Assembly: GCF_000330505.1 (NCBI RefSeq)
Contig: NW_004443518.1
Span: forward strand, 302,672 to 349,088
Direction of reading: 5' to 3'
DNA: 46,417 nucleotides
DNA from: Entamoeba invadens IP1
Lineage: Eukaryota; Evosea; Mastigamoebida; Endamoebidae
Shown: positions 10,691 to 21,400 of the stretch, one piece after another
Layout of the letters: each line of letters begins with the position of its first letter
How positions within the stretch are numbered: position 1 is the first letter of the stretch
The notes under the pieces: generated by a model
The model's input: only the letters and a program-made list of their open reading frames with translations
Told to the model about the DNA's origin: nothing
The model's database searches: none
Position numbers and translations under genes: made by a program

Positions 10691-12627
10691 CGCCAAAAAA
10701 CACTTTGAATTATTTTTATTTTTTTAATTGTTTGAAAATAGAAATATGGTTATAACATTTTGATTAATTATAGTTTCATTTATAATTATTTAAATTGTTT
10801 ATTAACTATTATAGTATTTTAACTATATTTAAATGGTATTTTGGAGTTTGGGTAACTTGTCAAATATATAAAAAGGCATTTTATTGAATTGAATAAAAGA
10901 TGAGGAGAAGAAAATCAAATTCTATTGCTTATTGACTTTTAAAAAAGTTGGAAAAATCCTCAAATTACTTATGGAATTTCTGGCTTCTTTTTTGTATTTT
11001 TGCAAACTGAGGTAAATAAACTATTAAAATGGTTTAGTTATTAATTACCCCATTTCAAGAAAAAATAAAAGTGCCTGTTGAATTTCATTTAATATTTTTG
11101 CGTTGTTTTTAATAAAAAATATATTATATTTTTATAAATTAATTATAATTAATTTTAATTCAAAAATGTCGCAATTTGAAAAGTTATTTTTACCTTTTTA
11201 TTTTTTTCGAATCTAATTTGAGATGTTTTTTCTCTGAAAAAGTTATTGTTTTGTATTTCTGTTTTGATTTGTTTTTATATCAGTTAAGTTTTTTCAATGT
11301 GAATTATTATTTTTTTAATAAAAACTTAGGTCAGTTTTTATTAAATTCTCCCTTTTCAAAAGAATACAACAAACCCTTTAAAAAATTAGGAATTGGGTAA
11401 TAAATTATAAAACGGTAAAAAAAACTGAAACAACGATTTTCTGGCGTTATACAAAAATTCCCGATACATTCCAGTTATTAATATCTAAAAACTGAGGGAA
11501 ACTTGAGAGAAAATGATTCTAGATTACATATATTATTATTTACTATTATTATAAATATGTTTATTGGTTTTGTCAACAACTAACATTTATACTGTATTTG
11601 TTTATAAGTTTTTATTTTTTATTTAATTTTTAATAAATTATTTATAGTTTTAATATTATAATTGTTTAATTATATATAAAAAATAAACTTAAAATTTTGT
11701 AGTTTATCCTTGATTAAAAATTACAATCAATTTATAAAACTATTTTATTTGTTAAATATTGTGATCGATAGAAAATACAAAACATAATTCAAATAATTTG
11801 TTATACACATGTACAATGCCCATGTTCCAAATACAAAGATTTTATAATAATTGTATTTATATAATAGATATATCTTATGTACTCTCTTAAATTAATAATA
11901 TGTGCATTTCACAATATTTATTTAAATTTCAATTAAAACAATTAAAAATATTATAGACATCTTGTTTTTAAAACATTCGAAATATCACATTTCAAACCAA
12001 AATTATTTGTAACCAAATGATTATTTTCTTCTAAATAATAAAGGAAAATTTACATTCATCAAAAATCAAAGGTTTTGAACAACTTTTGAAAATCTATTAA
12101 CCAAACAACATCAATATAAAGTGTGGATTATTGTATATTAAAAACAGTAAATAATCTAATTACTTGGAGAATTTCTCACTTTATATTAATGACATATTTA
12201 TTTTTCATCAATCTGAATTTTGATAATTATATTAAAAACATAAATTAATAACCATATGAATTGTCTCAATCACATGTTTATTTATTTATTGTAATTAATA
12301 ATTGTTAATAGGTTATATAAAAAGGGAAGAAAATTAAGTGTTGAAATCATATTATTTTATATTAATTAATGATAATGAAGTTTTTATTTTTAAGGTGATT
12401 ATAATTGAATAATTCACTTTTTTACTGAACAAACCAAAACATAATATAATTGTATTCCAATGTTAAAATTATAAATATTATATATGAAACTATTCTAATG
12501 ATACACAAACAAAAAATATTTTTAATGTTAAAAATAAGATTAAAATAATTGATTTAATTATGCAATTATTAGGTTGATTATATTTTCTAAAGTTCTAATT
12601 TATAATCATTTAATCTTTTTTATTCTG
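10691..12627. other. Divergent intergenic region between TMK-A and TMK-C
   Basis: About 1.9 kb of A/T-rich DNA separates the start codons of two genes that point away from each other, so it should contain both promoters. I see no convincing coding region, RNA gene or terminal repeat. The longest ORFs are low-complexity F/Y/L runs expected by chance. Confidence 0.5.
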
Positions 12628-15600
12628 ATGTTTATATGCATTCGAATTATTATGTTATGTTTCGTTTATTGTGCTTTATCTGAAGAAGCATCAAGTTGTT
12701 TAGCAGGTTTTTATCTTGATGTTGATACATGTGTCTTTTGTCCAATAGGTTATTACTGTCCTTTAGATGGAATTAAAATTCCGTGTAATCCTGGTAATTA
12801 TTCGGATATACGCGGTCATATTTATTGTAAATTGTGTCCAGCTGGAACTTACTCAATTGAATTAGGATCAACCAATTGTGATACTTGTCCATTCGGTTCT
12901 TACTCTTTGATTGGTGCTACTTTTTGCACAGCTTGCACGAGTAGCACGTGTGATTCGTGTAGTTCAACGACGGGAAAGTGTCTCTCTTGTTCAGTTGGTT
13001 GTGGTTTTGTTTCTGATGGTATTTGCAAAGCCTGTGAAGCGGGATATTTCTCACTTGGTGGTACTGCTTCGTGTTCAAAATGTCCAACTAATCTTTTTTC
13101 AACAAATAAAAGTAGTTCTTGTACCCCATGCAACTCAGCATGCAAAACGTGTGATGACACAAATGGAAATTGTCTGACTTGTTACGAAAATTCTTTTATT
13201 TCAAATAGTGTTTGTGTAGGTTGTCCAGCAGGTCAATTTTACAGTTCAGATGGATGTTTGGATTGTGCAGAACAAACGTATTCTCTTGCAAACAGTACAG
13301 TGTGTACAAGTTGTAGTTCATGTGTTGCATGTGACAAAACTAATGGGCATTGCACTTTATGTGAGAAAGGGCAATTTATCGACGATTATAAGTGTATTCA
13401 TTGTAAAACTGGGACCTATGGAAATGGCTTTCAATGTATTCCCTGCCAAAAAGGAACATATTCAAGTTTACCAGGAAGTGATAAATGCATTCAATGTGAA
13501 GATGGTTATTACACTAATAATACATCTTCAATTTTGTGTCTAAAATGCAACAGTTATTGCAATTCATGTGAAAAAGAAAGTGGATACTGCTCCTCGTGTG
13601 TGTCTGGTTGTGTATTATCAGGAAATTACTGCATTCCATGCGAAGCTGGTACAAGAGCAAATCAAGAAACAAACAAATGTGATGTCTGTCCAGCTGGAAC
13701 ACATTCATCAAAGCAATCAACGACTTGTTTGTTATGCGGAAATGGTTTTTATTCAACAAAAGGATCATTAAATTGTTTGTCATGCAGTTTAACATGTTTA
13801 ACATGTAACAACACAAATGGAAACTGCATCACTTGTATTTCTGGCAATGGTTTAGATGTGTTTTTTAATTGCCACATCTGTCCAGCCGGAACTTACGCAA
13901 ATTCAACAAACAACAAATGCCAACACTGTGAAGATAAAACGTATCAATCAAATGAAGGACAAACATTTTGCAATTCATGTAATATTAAGTGTGAAACGTG
14001 TGATAAAATAAGTGGTGAATGCCTGACATGTTATGCTGGATATGGTCTTGGTTATGATGGGAACTGTGAATTGTGTCCTGATGGCTATTATTCAAATGGT
14101 GGAACTTCAAAGTGTTTGCCATGTCCAGGTGATTGTTTGAATTGTTTCAAAGAAAGTGGCGAATGCACAACATGTCAGTCTGGGAATAAACAAGTCACAA
14201 ACCAAAACACGGGAAACAAAGAGTGTGTTTCATGTTCGTTAAACAATAATTGTGCATTGTGTGATTTGAATATTAATGAATATGAAAGGAATTGTGTTGA
14301 GTGTTCAAGTACCTATTATTTGAAAGATAACAACTGTTATGTGTGTTCACAGATAACAAATTGTGTGCAATGCTCACCAAAGAGTAGTAATTGTTTGATG
14401 TGTTCTGGTGAATATATTACAGTTGGTGAAAAATGTATCTCATGCGAAGAAGGCAAAGTGAAAGTCACTTCGAATATTTGTATGAATTGTTTTGAATTGA
14501 TTCCAAATTGCCAACTCTGTGAATACAATAATGGAAAACAAAAGTGTTTAAAATGTAATGCACCCTATGTTTTGAATAATGATTATTTAGAATGTTTATT
14601 GGCGTATTCAAACAATACACATTTTGGTTGTGATACATCTGAAAGTGTTATTAATATTGAAGGTTGTATTAATCAAGTAAATTCGTCGTGTTTCATGTGT
14701 AACGACAAATGCATTTTAATTGATGGAAAATGCATTGAAAAACAAAATGATAAATGCTTTAATTATTCTTTAAAATCATGTGATAACTGTTTAAATAATG
14801 TTATTACAACAAATGGTGATTGTTCAATTACAAGCACATGCAAATATCAACTTACTCAAAATGACAAAACTACTTGTTTGATATACAAAAACAACACACA
14901 AGAAGGTATCAAAGCCAACAACTGCAGATATATACAAAATGAGTTTTGTTATTTGGCGAATGATGGATATTACACAACACTTGATATCAATGGTGAAACT
15001 TCAAATTGTGAAAATGCAATATTATGCAAAAATGAAAATGGTAATAAAGTAGATATATCATGTAAAAGTGAATTTGTGATGACAAAGAACGTGTTGTGTT
15101 CACGGGACTTGAAATGTGCCGATTACAACGGAAGTGTGTGTATTGCATGCCAACAAAACCATCACATTGAAAATGGTGGATGTGTTTTCAATGACAATGA
15201 ATGTGTTATTCAAAACAAAGAGATTTGCATTTTGTGTAAAAACAAAATAACTATTAATGGGAAGTGTGTTTTAAATGATTCAATTATTTGTAAAGAATTT
15301 GTTGGAAATGTATGTAAACAATGCGAAGAAGATCATTACAAAGACACAAGTGGGTGTTTGCCAAAACAAGACAAATACAAAGACTGTGAGTATGTGAGTG
15401 TTATTATGTCGTCGTGTTTGGAGTGCTACAAATCTCATGTTCTTGTTGACAATATATGTGTTTCCAGTGATGAATATAACAACACTGTAAATTTACTTAA
15501 TATTCAAACAATGAGTAAAACACCTACAGACAACTGCATATTAAGAAGTTCAAAAGGGTGTTTGCGATGTAGTGATGGGTATTACATATCGAACTCTGTT

Positions 15601-17541
15601 TGTGTGAAATGTGAGTACCCATGCACTTATTGCTCGAATTTAACGTATTGCACAAAATGTAATGCGTACTCGTACACCAAGAATGGCAAGTGTTTTGAAA
15701 TCAATGAGATACTAAGTGTTTGTGATGTAATGATGTCAACATATGTAGGATGTGTTGTGTGCAAAGATGGGTACATGCGATCAAGTGATGGCAAACAGTG
15801 TATTAGTTGTGACAGGTCATGTGCAACGTGTTCCAATGATGGTGATTGTGTTGTTTGCAGTGATGGATATTACAGAACACCAAATAACAACACAAAGCTG
15901 TGCAACTCACAGACAGAATTGAACAACTGTTTGAACAAAACAACGAGTGGTTGCACACTATGTGAAAGTGGTTTTGCACCGAAAGACAACTTGTGTTACA
16001 AATGTGGTGAAAATTGTACCTTTTGTGATTCCACCTTTGAGTGTTCAAAATGTGATAATAACAACATTTTGAAAGATGGAGTGTGTGTTCACTTTTCTCA
16101 AATACCAAACTGCATTTCATCACAAAATTCATTATGTTGGGAGTGTGCAGATGGCTACAAGTTGAGGGACGACAAAATCGAGTGTTTTACAGACAATAAT
16201 TATGGGTTGATTGTTGGTATTCCAATTATGTGTGTTGTTGTGATGGTTGTTGTAATTATTGCAACAGTGATCATTGTTGTTCTGATTGTGTTTAAAAAGA
16301 AAGACGACAAACTAATTGAAAATGTGTGCGTCTTTAAGATGAGTCGCTCTAATATTACAATGACTAAACTTGAAGGCGAAATTCTTTCAAACAAAAATGA
16401 AATTTCATTTGGTGATGAAAATGACAAAATCCACATTGAGACTGAAAGTCGTGAATTGTTGTGTGTTGGCAACTCGTCAAAAGGTAACATGAAGATTCAA
16501 ATCACAACAAAAGACAAATGCGACAAATACAAAATTCGAACAGAACCCAAAATTGTGACTTTAAAAAGCGGGTTTGCATGCGAATTTGAAATATTTTTAA
16601 CACCATATTGCACAATGAATTTGAGTGACAAAATAATGATCATCTCACTCAACTTAAAAAGTGGTAAACAAAACTCGACTTCCATTGCCATAAATGGACA
16701 AGTGGAGAACTCAACACATCTCGATTATGACGAGTTAATTGAAGAAAAGAAAATAGGAGAAGGAACATTTGGCGTTGTCTACAAAGGTAAATACAGAGGA
16801 AACACTGTTGCAATTAAAAAGATGAAAGAATTCAACGAAAATAATATTGAAGAATTTACAAAAGAAGTAGCTATGCTTGATAAATTTAGAAGTGAGTACA
16901 TCACACACTTTTATGGCGCTGTGTTTATTGAAAAGAAACAATGTATGGTTACCGAATTTGCATCTTATGGCTCATTAAAAGATGTTTTAAAACACAAAAC
17001 AAGTAAAGACATTGACATGAAATTGCGAGTAAAGTTTTGTCTTGACGCTGCTAAAGGAATATTGTATTTACATGAAAACGACATATTACACAGAGACATC
17101 AAGCCAGACAATTATTTGATATTTTCACTTGATTCAAATGAAAAGGTGAATGCAAAATTGACTGATTTTGGAAGTGCAAGAAATGTGAATCTTTTAATGA
17201 CTAACATGACATTCACCAAAGGTGTTGGTACTCCGAAATACATGGCTCCTGAAGTTCTAGACAAAAAGAAGTACAAAAAACCAGCAGATATTTTTTCCTT
17301 TGCAATTACAATGTATGAAATTATTCTTTGGGAAGACGCGTTTCAAAAAAGTGATTCACGGTTCAAATATGCATGGGATATAGCAGACTTTACTAGTGCT
17401 GGGAAGAGATTGGTTATACCAAAGGATGTTCCAAATGAACTCTCATTTTTAATCACAAAATGTTGGGCTCAAGAACTCGAGCAACGAATAAAAATTCAAG
17501 AAATAGTTGAAAATCTTGAACAAACTTCGAAATTTAATTAA
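12628..17541 (+). CDS. TMK-C: intact CXXC-rich transmembrane kinase
   Basis: The ORF is uninterrupted and gives 1637 residues from the ATG at 12628, chosen because it yields a full hydrophobic signal peptide (MFICIRIIMLCFVYCALS). An ATG at 12652 would leave a very short one. The ectodomain begins with GCC2/GCC3-like CPAGTYS modules, then changes to CxxC-x(n)-CxxC repeats like those of Entamoeba lectin-related surface proteins. The membrane helix is at about residues 1193-1222 (GLIVGIPIMCVVVMVVVIIA). The juxtamembrane beta-rich segment is at about 1230-1365 and the kinase at about 1370-1635, with GEGTFG, VAIKK, HRDIKPDN, DFG, APE and a C-lobe CW...R. These are Ser/Thr (TKL-like) signatures with all catalytic residues present. 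Probable surface receptor kinase; ligand unknown. It is followed in the same direction by TMK-D. Confidence 0.93.
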   Translation: MFICIRIIMLCFVYCALSEEASSCLAGFYLDVDTCVFCPIGYYCPLDGIKIPCNPGNYSDIRGHIYCKLCPAGTYSIELGSTNCDTCPFGSYSLIGATFCTACTSSTCDSCSSTTGKCLSCSVGCGFVSDGICKACEAGYFSLGGTASCSKCPTNLFSTNKSSSCTPCNSACKTCDDTNGNCLTCYENSFISNSVCVGCPAGQFYSSDGCLDCAEQTYSLANSTVCTSCSSCVACDKTNGHCTLCEKGQFIDDYKCIHCKTGTYGNGFQCIPCQKGTYSSLPGSDKCIQCEDGYYTNNTSSILCLKCNSYCNSCEKESGYCSSCVSGCVLSGNYCIPCEAGTRANQETNKCDVCPAGTHSSKQSTTCLLCGNGFYSTKGSLNCLSCSLTCLTCNNTNGNCITCISGNGLDVFFNCHICPAGTYANSTNNKCQHCEDKTYQSNEGQTFCNSCNIKCETCDKISGECLTCYAGYGLGYDGNCELCPDGYYSNGGTSKCLPCPGDCLNCFKESGECTTCQSGNKQVTNQNTGNKECVSCSLNNNCALCDLNINEYERNCVECSSTYYLKDNNCYVCSQITNCVQCSPKSSNCLMCSGEYITVGEKCISCEEGKVKVTSNICMNCFELIPNCQLCEYNNGKQKCLKCNAPYVLNNDYLECLLAYSNNTHFGCDTSESVINIEGCINQVNSSCFMCNDKCILIDGKCIEKQNDKCFNYSLKSCDNCLNNVITTNGDCSITSTCKYQLTQNDKTTCLIYKNNTQEGIKANNCRYIQNEFCYLANDGYYTTLDINGETSNCENAILCKNENGNKVDISCKSEFVMTKNVLCSRDLKCADYNGSVCIACQQNHHIENGGCVFNDNECVIQNKEICILCKNKITINGKCVLNDSIICKEFVGNVCKQCEEDHYKDTSGCLPKQDKYKDCEYVSVIMSSCLECYKSHVLVDNICVSSDEYNNTVNLLNIQTMSKTPTDNCILRSSKGCLRCSDGYYISNSVCVKCEYPCTYCSNLTYCTKCNAYSYTKNGKCFEINEILSVCDVMMSTYVGCVVCKDGYMRSSDGKQCISCDRSCATCSNDGDCVVCSDGYYRTPNNNTKLCNSQTELNNCLNKTTSGCTLCESGFAPKDNLCYKCGENCTFCDSTFECSKCDNNNILKDGVCVHFSQIPNCISSQNSLCWECADGYKLRDDKIECFTDNNYGLIVGIPIMCVVVMVVVIIATVIIVVLIVFKKKDDKLIENVCVFKMSRSNITMTKLEGEILSNKNEISFGDENDKIHIETESRELLCVGNSSKGNMKIQITTKDKCDKYKIRTEPKIVTLKSGFACEFEIFLTPYCTMNLSDKIMIISLNLKSGKQNSTSIAINGQVENSTHLDYDELIEEKKIGEGTFGVVYKGKYRGNTVAIKKMKEFNENNIEEFTKEVAMLDKFRSEYITHFYGAVFIEKKQCMVTEFASYGSLKDVLKHKTSKDIDMKLRVKFCLDAAKGILYLHENDILHRDIKPDNYLIFSLDSNEKVNAKLTDFGSARNVNLLMTNMTFTKGVGTPKYMAPEVLDKKKYKKPADIFSFAITMYEIILWEDAFQKSDSRFKYAWDIADFTSAGKRLVIPKDVPNELSFLITKCWAQELEQRIKIQEIVENLEQTSKFN

Positions 17542-18429
17542 AAACTGTTTTTGAGTAACTGTTTTTTTCATAATTAAAACATTGATATTATTTATGATAA
17601 ACAGTTTTGTTGTTTTTGAAAAGTCAAACTCACCTCTTATTTCTCAAGTTTCATTTTTTTTATTAAACCTATTAAAATTTAATATATTAATTTAATAATA
17701 TTGTCCAAAAATATCCGTTTATTAAATTACAAATATTACTACATAATTTGTTTTGAATATAAACAACTTTCTACTGTATCGATGGGGACAAGTTTTTATA
17801 GAAAACTATCAGAAATAACACAGTGTTTCAATTTTATATATAATTTATTTTTTTTGAACAGTTATTATTTAAAAATTATGGGGTTTATTAATTTTTTTAT
17901 AATGAAATTATTTATTCAAATAACAATGTGTTATAACAAATAATCTATTTTATAATATAATCTAATTATAAAACAACTTAAAGACAAACTTCATACTAAA
18001 TTATCATCAAAATTTTGACTTAATTTTTAATCTATTTATTGGTTAGAACAATAATACATATTAGTAATAATTAGTTAGTTACAAAAACAATTCTTTTGTT
18101 TTAAAATTTGAACATCACAAAATTACGAATATATTCAAGAACAAATGGATTAAAGACAACATTTAAATAAAAAATGGAATATTATAACAAAAACAATTTG
18201 AGTTTTTTATTTCATAATAACACTGAATAAAAAACTACAATTTTTACATTAATAACCTGATTTTGTTATTAATAAATTTTTATATTATTTATTTTATTAT
18301 TTTATAAATAATATTAAATATTTTTTATTTTCATAGTTATTTGACTCAACAGAAAACTATTGAGTAAATATTCTAAATTGTAATTTCATAATTTAAAAAT
18401 TAGAACTAAAAACAAGACAAAACCTTTAA
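17542..18429. other. Spacer between TMK-C and TMK-D
   Basis: This is 0.9 kb of A/T-rich DNA. TAATT-type Entamoeba polyadenylation-like words with T-rich tracts occur right after the TMK-C stop (for example near 17571). The rest should include the TMK-D promoter. No other feature is recognised. Confidence 0.4.
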
Positions 18430-21400
18430 ATGGCGGTTGCCCTATATATATGTTTATATTTAATCGAATTAACAAGTGGACAAGAGTGCCAATGCTACCC
18501 AATTGGAACAAAATCAAGCGACATGTTTTCACCTGCGGGTTGTGAAAATACAACAACGCACTCCTATTGTCTTGAAAATGATTTTTATTATGACACCGAT
18601 TCGACTTATAACGAAACTATAATTCAGAAAACGCTTACAATAAATTCAACTAAAAGTTTTAAACTATCAAATTATTTTCGATTAGTTGACAACGTGGTTC
18701 TCACACAAAATGGCGCATTTCATGTTGTAAATAAAACTACTATTGGAGCAAACTCACAGCTTCTTGTCAACACTTTTTATTCACTTGCTGGTGATTTTCA
18801 ATTGGAAAATCCTCAATTAAATCGTCCACAAATAATTCTTTGGAATTCTTCATATCTTCATTTAAATAGGAACATAACTAATAGAGTCGATTTCCAAATT
18901 AAAAACCCCATTGGCAACACAAAGTGCTTTGACGCGTTTTCTCTCAATAATGGCAACAATTTAAATATCAATGAAGTCGATAACAATTGCATTTTGTCAA
19001 CAATGTTTCCTTACAAATTTGATGATGGAACTGGATATCTTATATCAAGTCAAAGACTCCTTAGATTCTGTCCTAATGGTACTAATTTAGCAAATACAGT
19101 GACGTGCACGTTGATTAAGAGATTATACACTGATGCAAACTATTCACCAAATTATTCACCACAAACATTTGACTATCCACATTGTCCGTGTAATAGTGAT
19201 AAGACTTTAAATTGTGAATTAAAATTGTTTGGGCAAATCAGTTCGTTTGAATTTAATACAAAATCCTTGGATAACACTCATATATTCGTCGAAAAAAACG
19301 TCTCACTTGCTAATTTAAAATATCCAAAGAAAATTACAATTGCAGACGACGTGAATCTCAATTTTTATGGAAGAATGTCAAATACAGTGTTTTATTACTC
19401 TTTTGGAGAGATCAAATTTGATGCAAACCAAATACCTTTTACAACGCCTTGTTCAGTCAAATTTGACACTTCAACGAACACATTTTCATGTAACAAGGAT
19501 ATGATCTTTTCGGTCAATTTTACTAAGAAATTTGAGACCTTTGTGATCAACAGTCTTTCAGAAATCACTTCACTGAATTTGTTTTCAAATTCTACTGTGT
19601 TTATATTGGGGAAAACTAAACTAAATAATATTGTGCCAATGTATTTTGGGGAGTTTGATAAGAGTTATGTTATAATGAATGATGGAACATCTAATNNNNN
19701 NNNNNNNNNNNNNNNNNNNNNNNNNNNNNNNNNNNNNNNNNNNNNNNNNNNNNNNNNNNNNNNNNNNNNNNNNNNNNNNNNNNNNNNNNNNNNNNTTTAC
19801 GATGGGACGTGTATTTTAAAAGATAGTAATTGTGTAAATTATAACAAGAATAGTATTTGTGTATCATGTTCTAGTGGATATGAATTAGACGACAACTATA
19901 ATTGTATTTTATCAGAAAAGTGTGAGTATGGAACGACATCTAATTGTTACAAATGTTCCAATAAATATATAAGAGAAGACAGTAATTGTATTTTAAATCA
20001 CAATTGTATTTATGGAGATGGGACTGTTTGTATTAAATGTGAAAATGGTGAGTCTCATAGTAAATGTGAGAGTTGTGCAGATACAAATTGTCTTAAATGT
20101 AATAATAATGTTTGTGGACTTTGTCAGACTGGATATGTTTTTAATGATACAAAAAGTTGTGAAAAAGAAAGCTTTGGATTTTCATATGGAATTTCAACTG
20201 TTTATTGTAACAATGGTTTTTATATGGAAAATTCACAATGTAAAAATTGTTTAACAAAACATGAAAATTCAATTTTTTGCAACACAAATATTTCTTTGCA
20301 ATGTGATGACAATTTTATTATCACAGAAGACGGAAATTGTATAACCAAAAATTGCAAAGTCAATGAAACAAATGAAGAAAATGGGCAATGTACTTTACCA
20401 CAAGAAAAGTGTCTTTCTATAGTTAATAACAAGTGTAATGAATGTGACAGTAATTATATATTAACAAACATTTTTACATGTGAAATTATGAATGCAACAA
20501 ATTCAATTGAAAATTGCAAACAAAATACTCAAATGGGGTGTATAAAGTGTGATTTTAATTATTATTTATCACGTGGACGATGTTTTCCATGTTCTGAAAA
20601 TTGCACGAGTTGTATAGAAACATCGACAAAATGTCTTTCATGCGAAATTGGATATTATCAAGGCGACAATTATAAGTGTCTTCCGAACGGTGAGTTAACA
20701 GAAAAGTGTGATAAAATATCGACTGTCACAAATGGGTGTTATCAATGTAAAGACAAGTATTATCGAGTCGGTTTGGACTGTCTTCCATGTCTTTCAAACT
20801 GTTCAACATGTAATACCAAAGACAAATGTTTGACTTGTAATGACACAAATTACAAGAATAACATTGGCTTATGTCTTCCACAAAGTTTAATAAATGGATG
20901 TGCCGTCCACACAACACAATTTGGATGTTCTAAATGTCAAGATAATTATTATACTTATAATTTATATGAATGTGAAAAATGCAATGAAAATTGCACAAAA
21001 TGTACTTCTCAAAATCAATGCACTTCTTGTGTTAATAACAAAATTTTATTTGAAAATGGACTTTGTCTTGATATTTCTTCTGTTAAAAAGTGCACTGAAA
21101 TATTCAATTCAAAATGTTCCAAATGTGCATTTTGGTATTCTCCGACTAATTCTGGAACTTCATGTAACAAGAAAGTAATGTGGTGGGTCATTTTAATGGG
21201 TGTTATATTAATACTTATAGTTATTAGTATAATTGTTCTAATAATATACTTTACTATTTCAAAAATACAACGAAAATTGCGACAAAAAGAAATCGAAGAG
21301 ACGACAACGCGTTTTAAAATGAGTCGTTCGAATATCAGTTTTATTTCACTTGGCAATGGAATTGTTGTGAATAAAAAAGAAATTGATTTTGGTGATGACA

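Noticed and set aside
11176..11400. A 74-codon ORF rich in F, Y and L
   Set aside because: Low-complexity translation of T-rich spacer with no signal of selection. The ORF at 17701-17943 was rejected for the same reason.
12574..12627. Upstream in-frame extension of TMK-C before the ATG at 12628
   Set aside because: It lacks an ATG and adds A/T-rich hydrophobic residues in front of an already sufficient signal peptide.
12900..16941. Several ORFs of 60-110 codons on the opposite strand or in other frames of the TMK genes
   Set aside because: They mirror the Cys-rich coding frame (runs of H, T, Q or V, L) and have no independent support.
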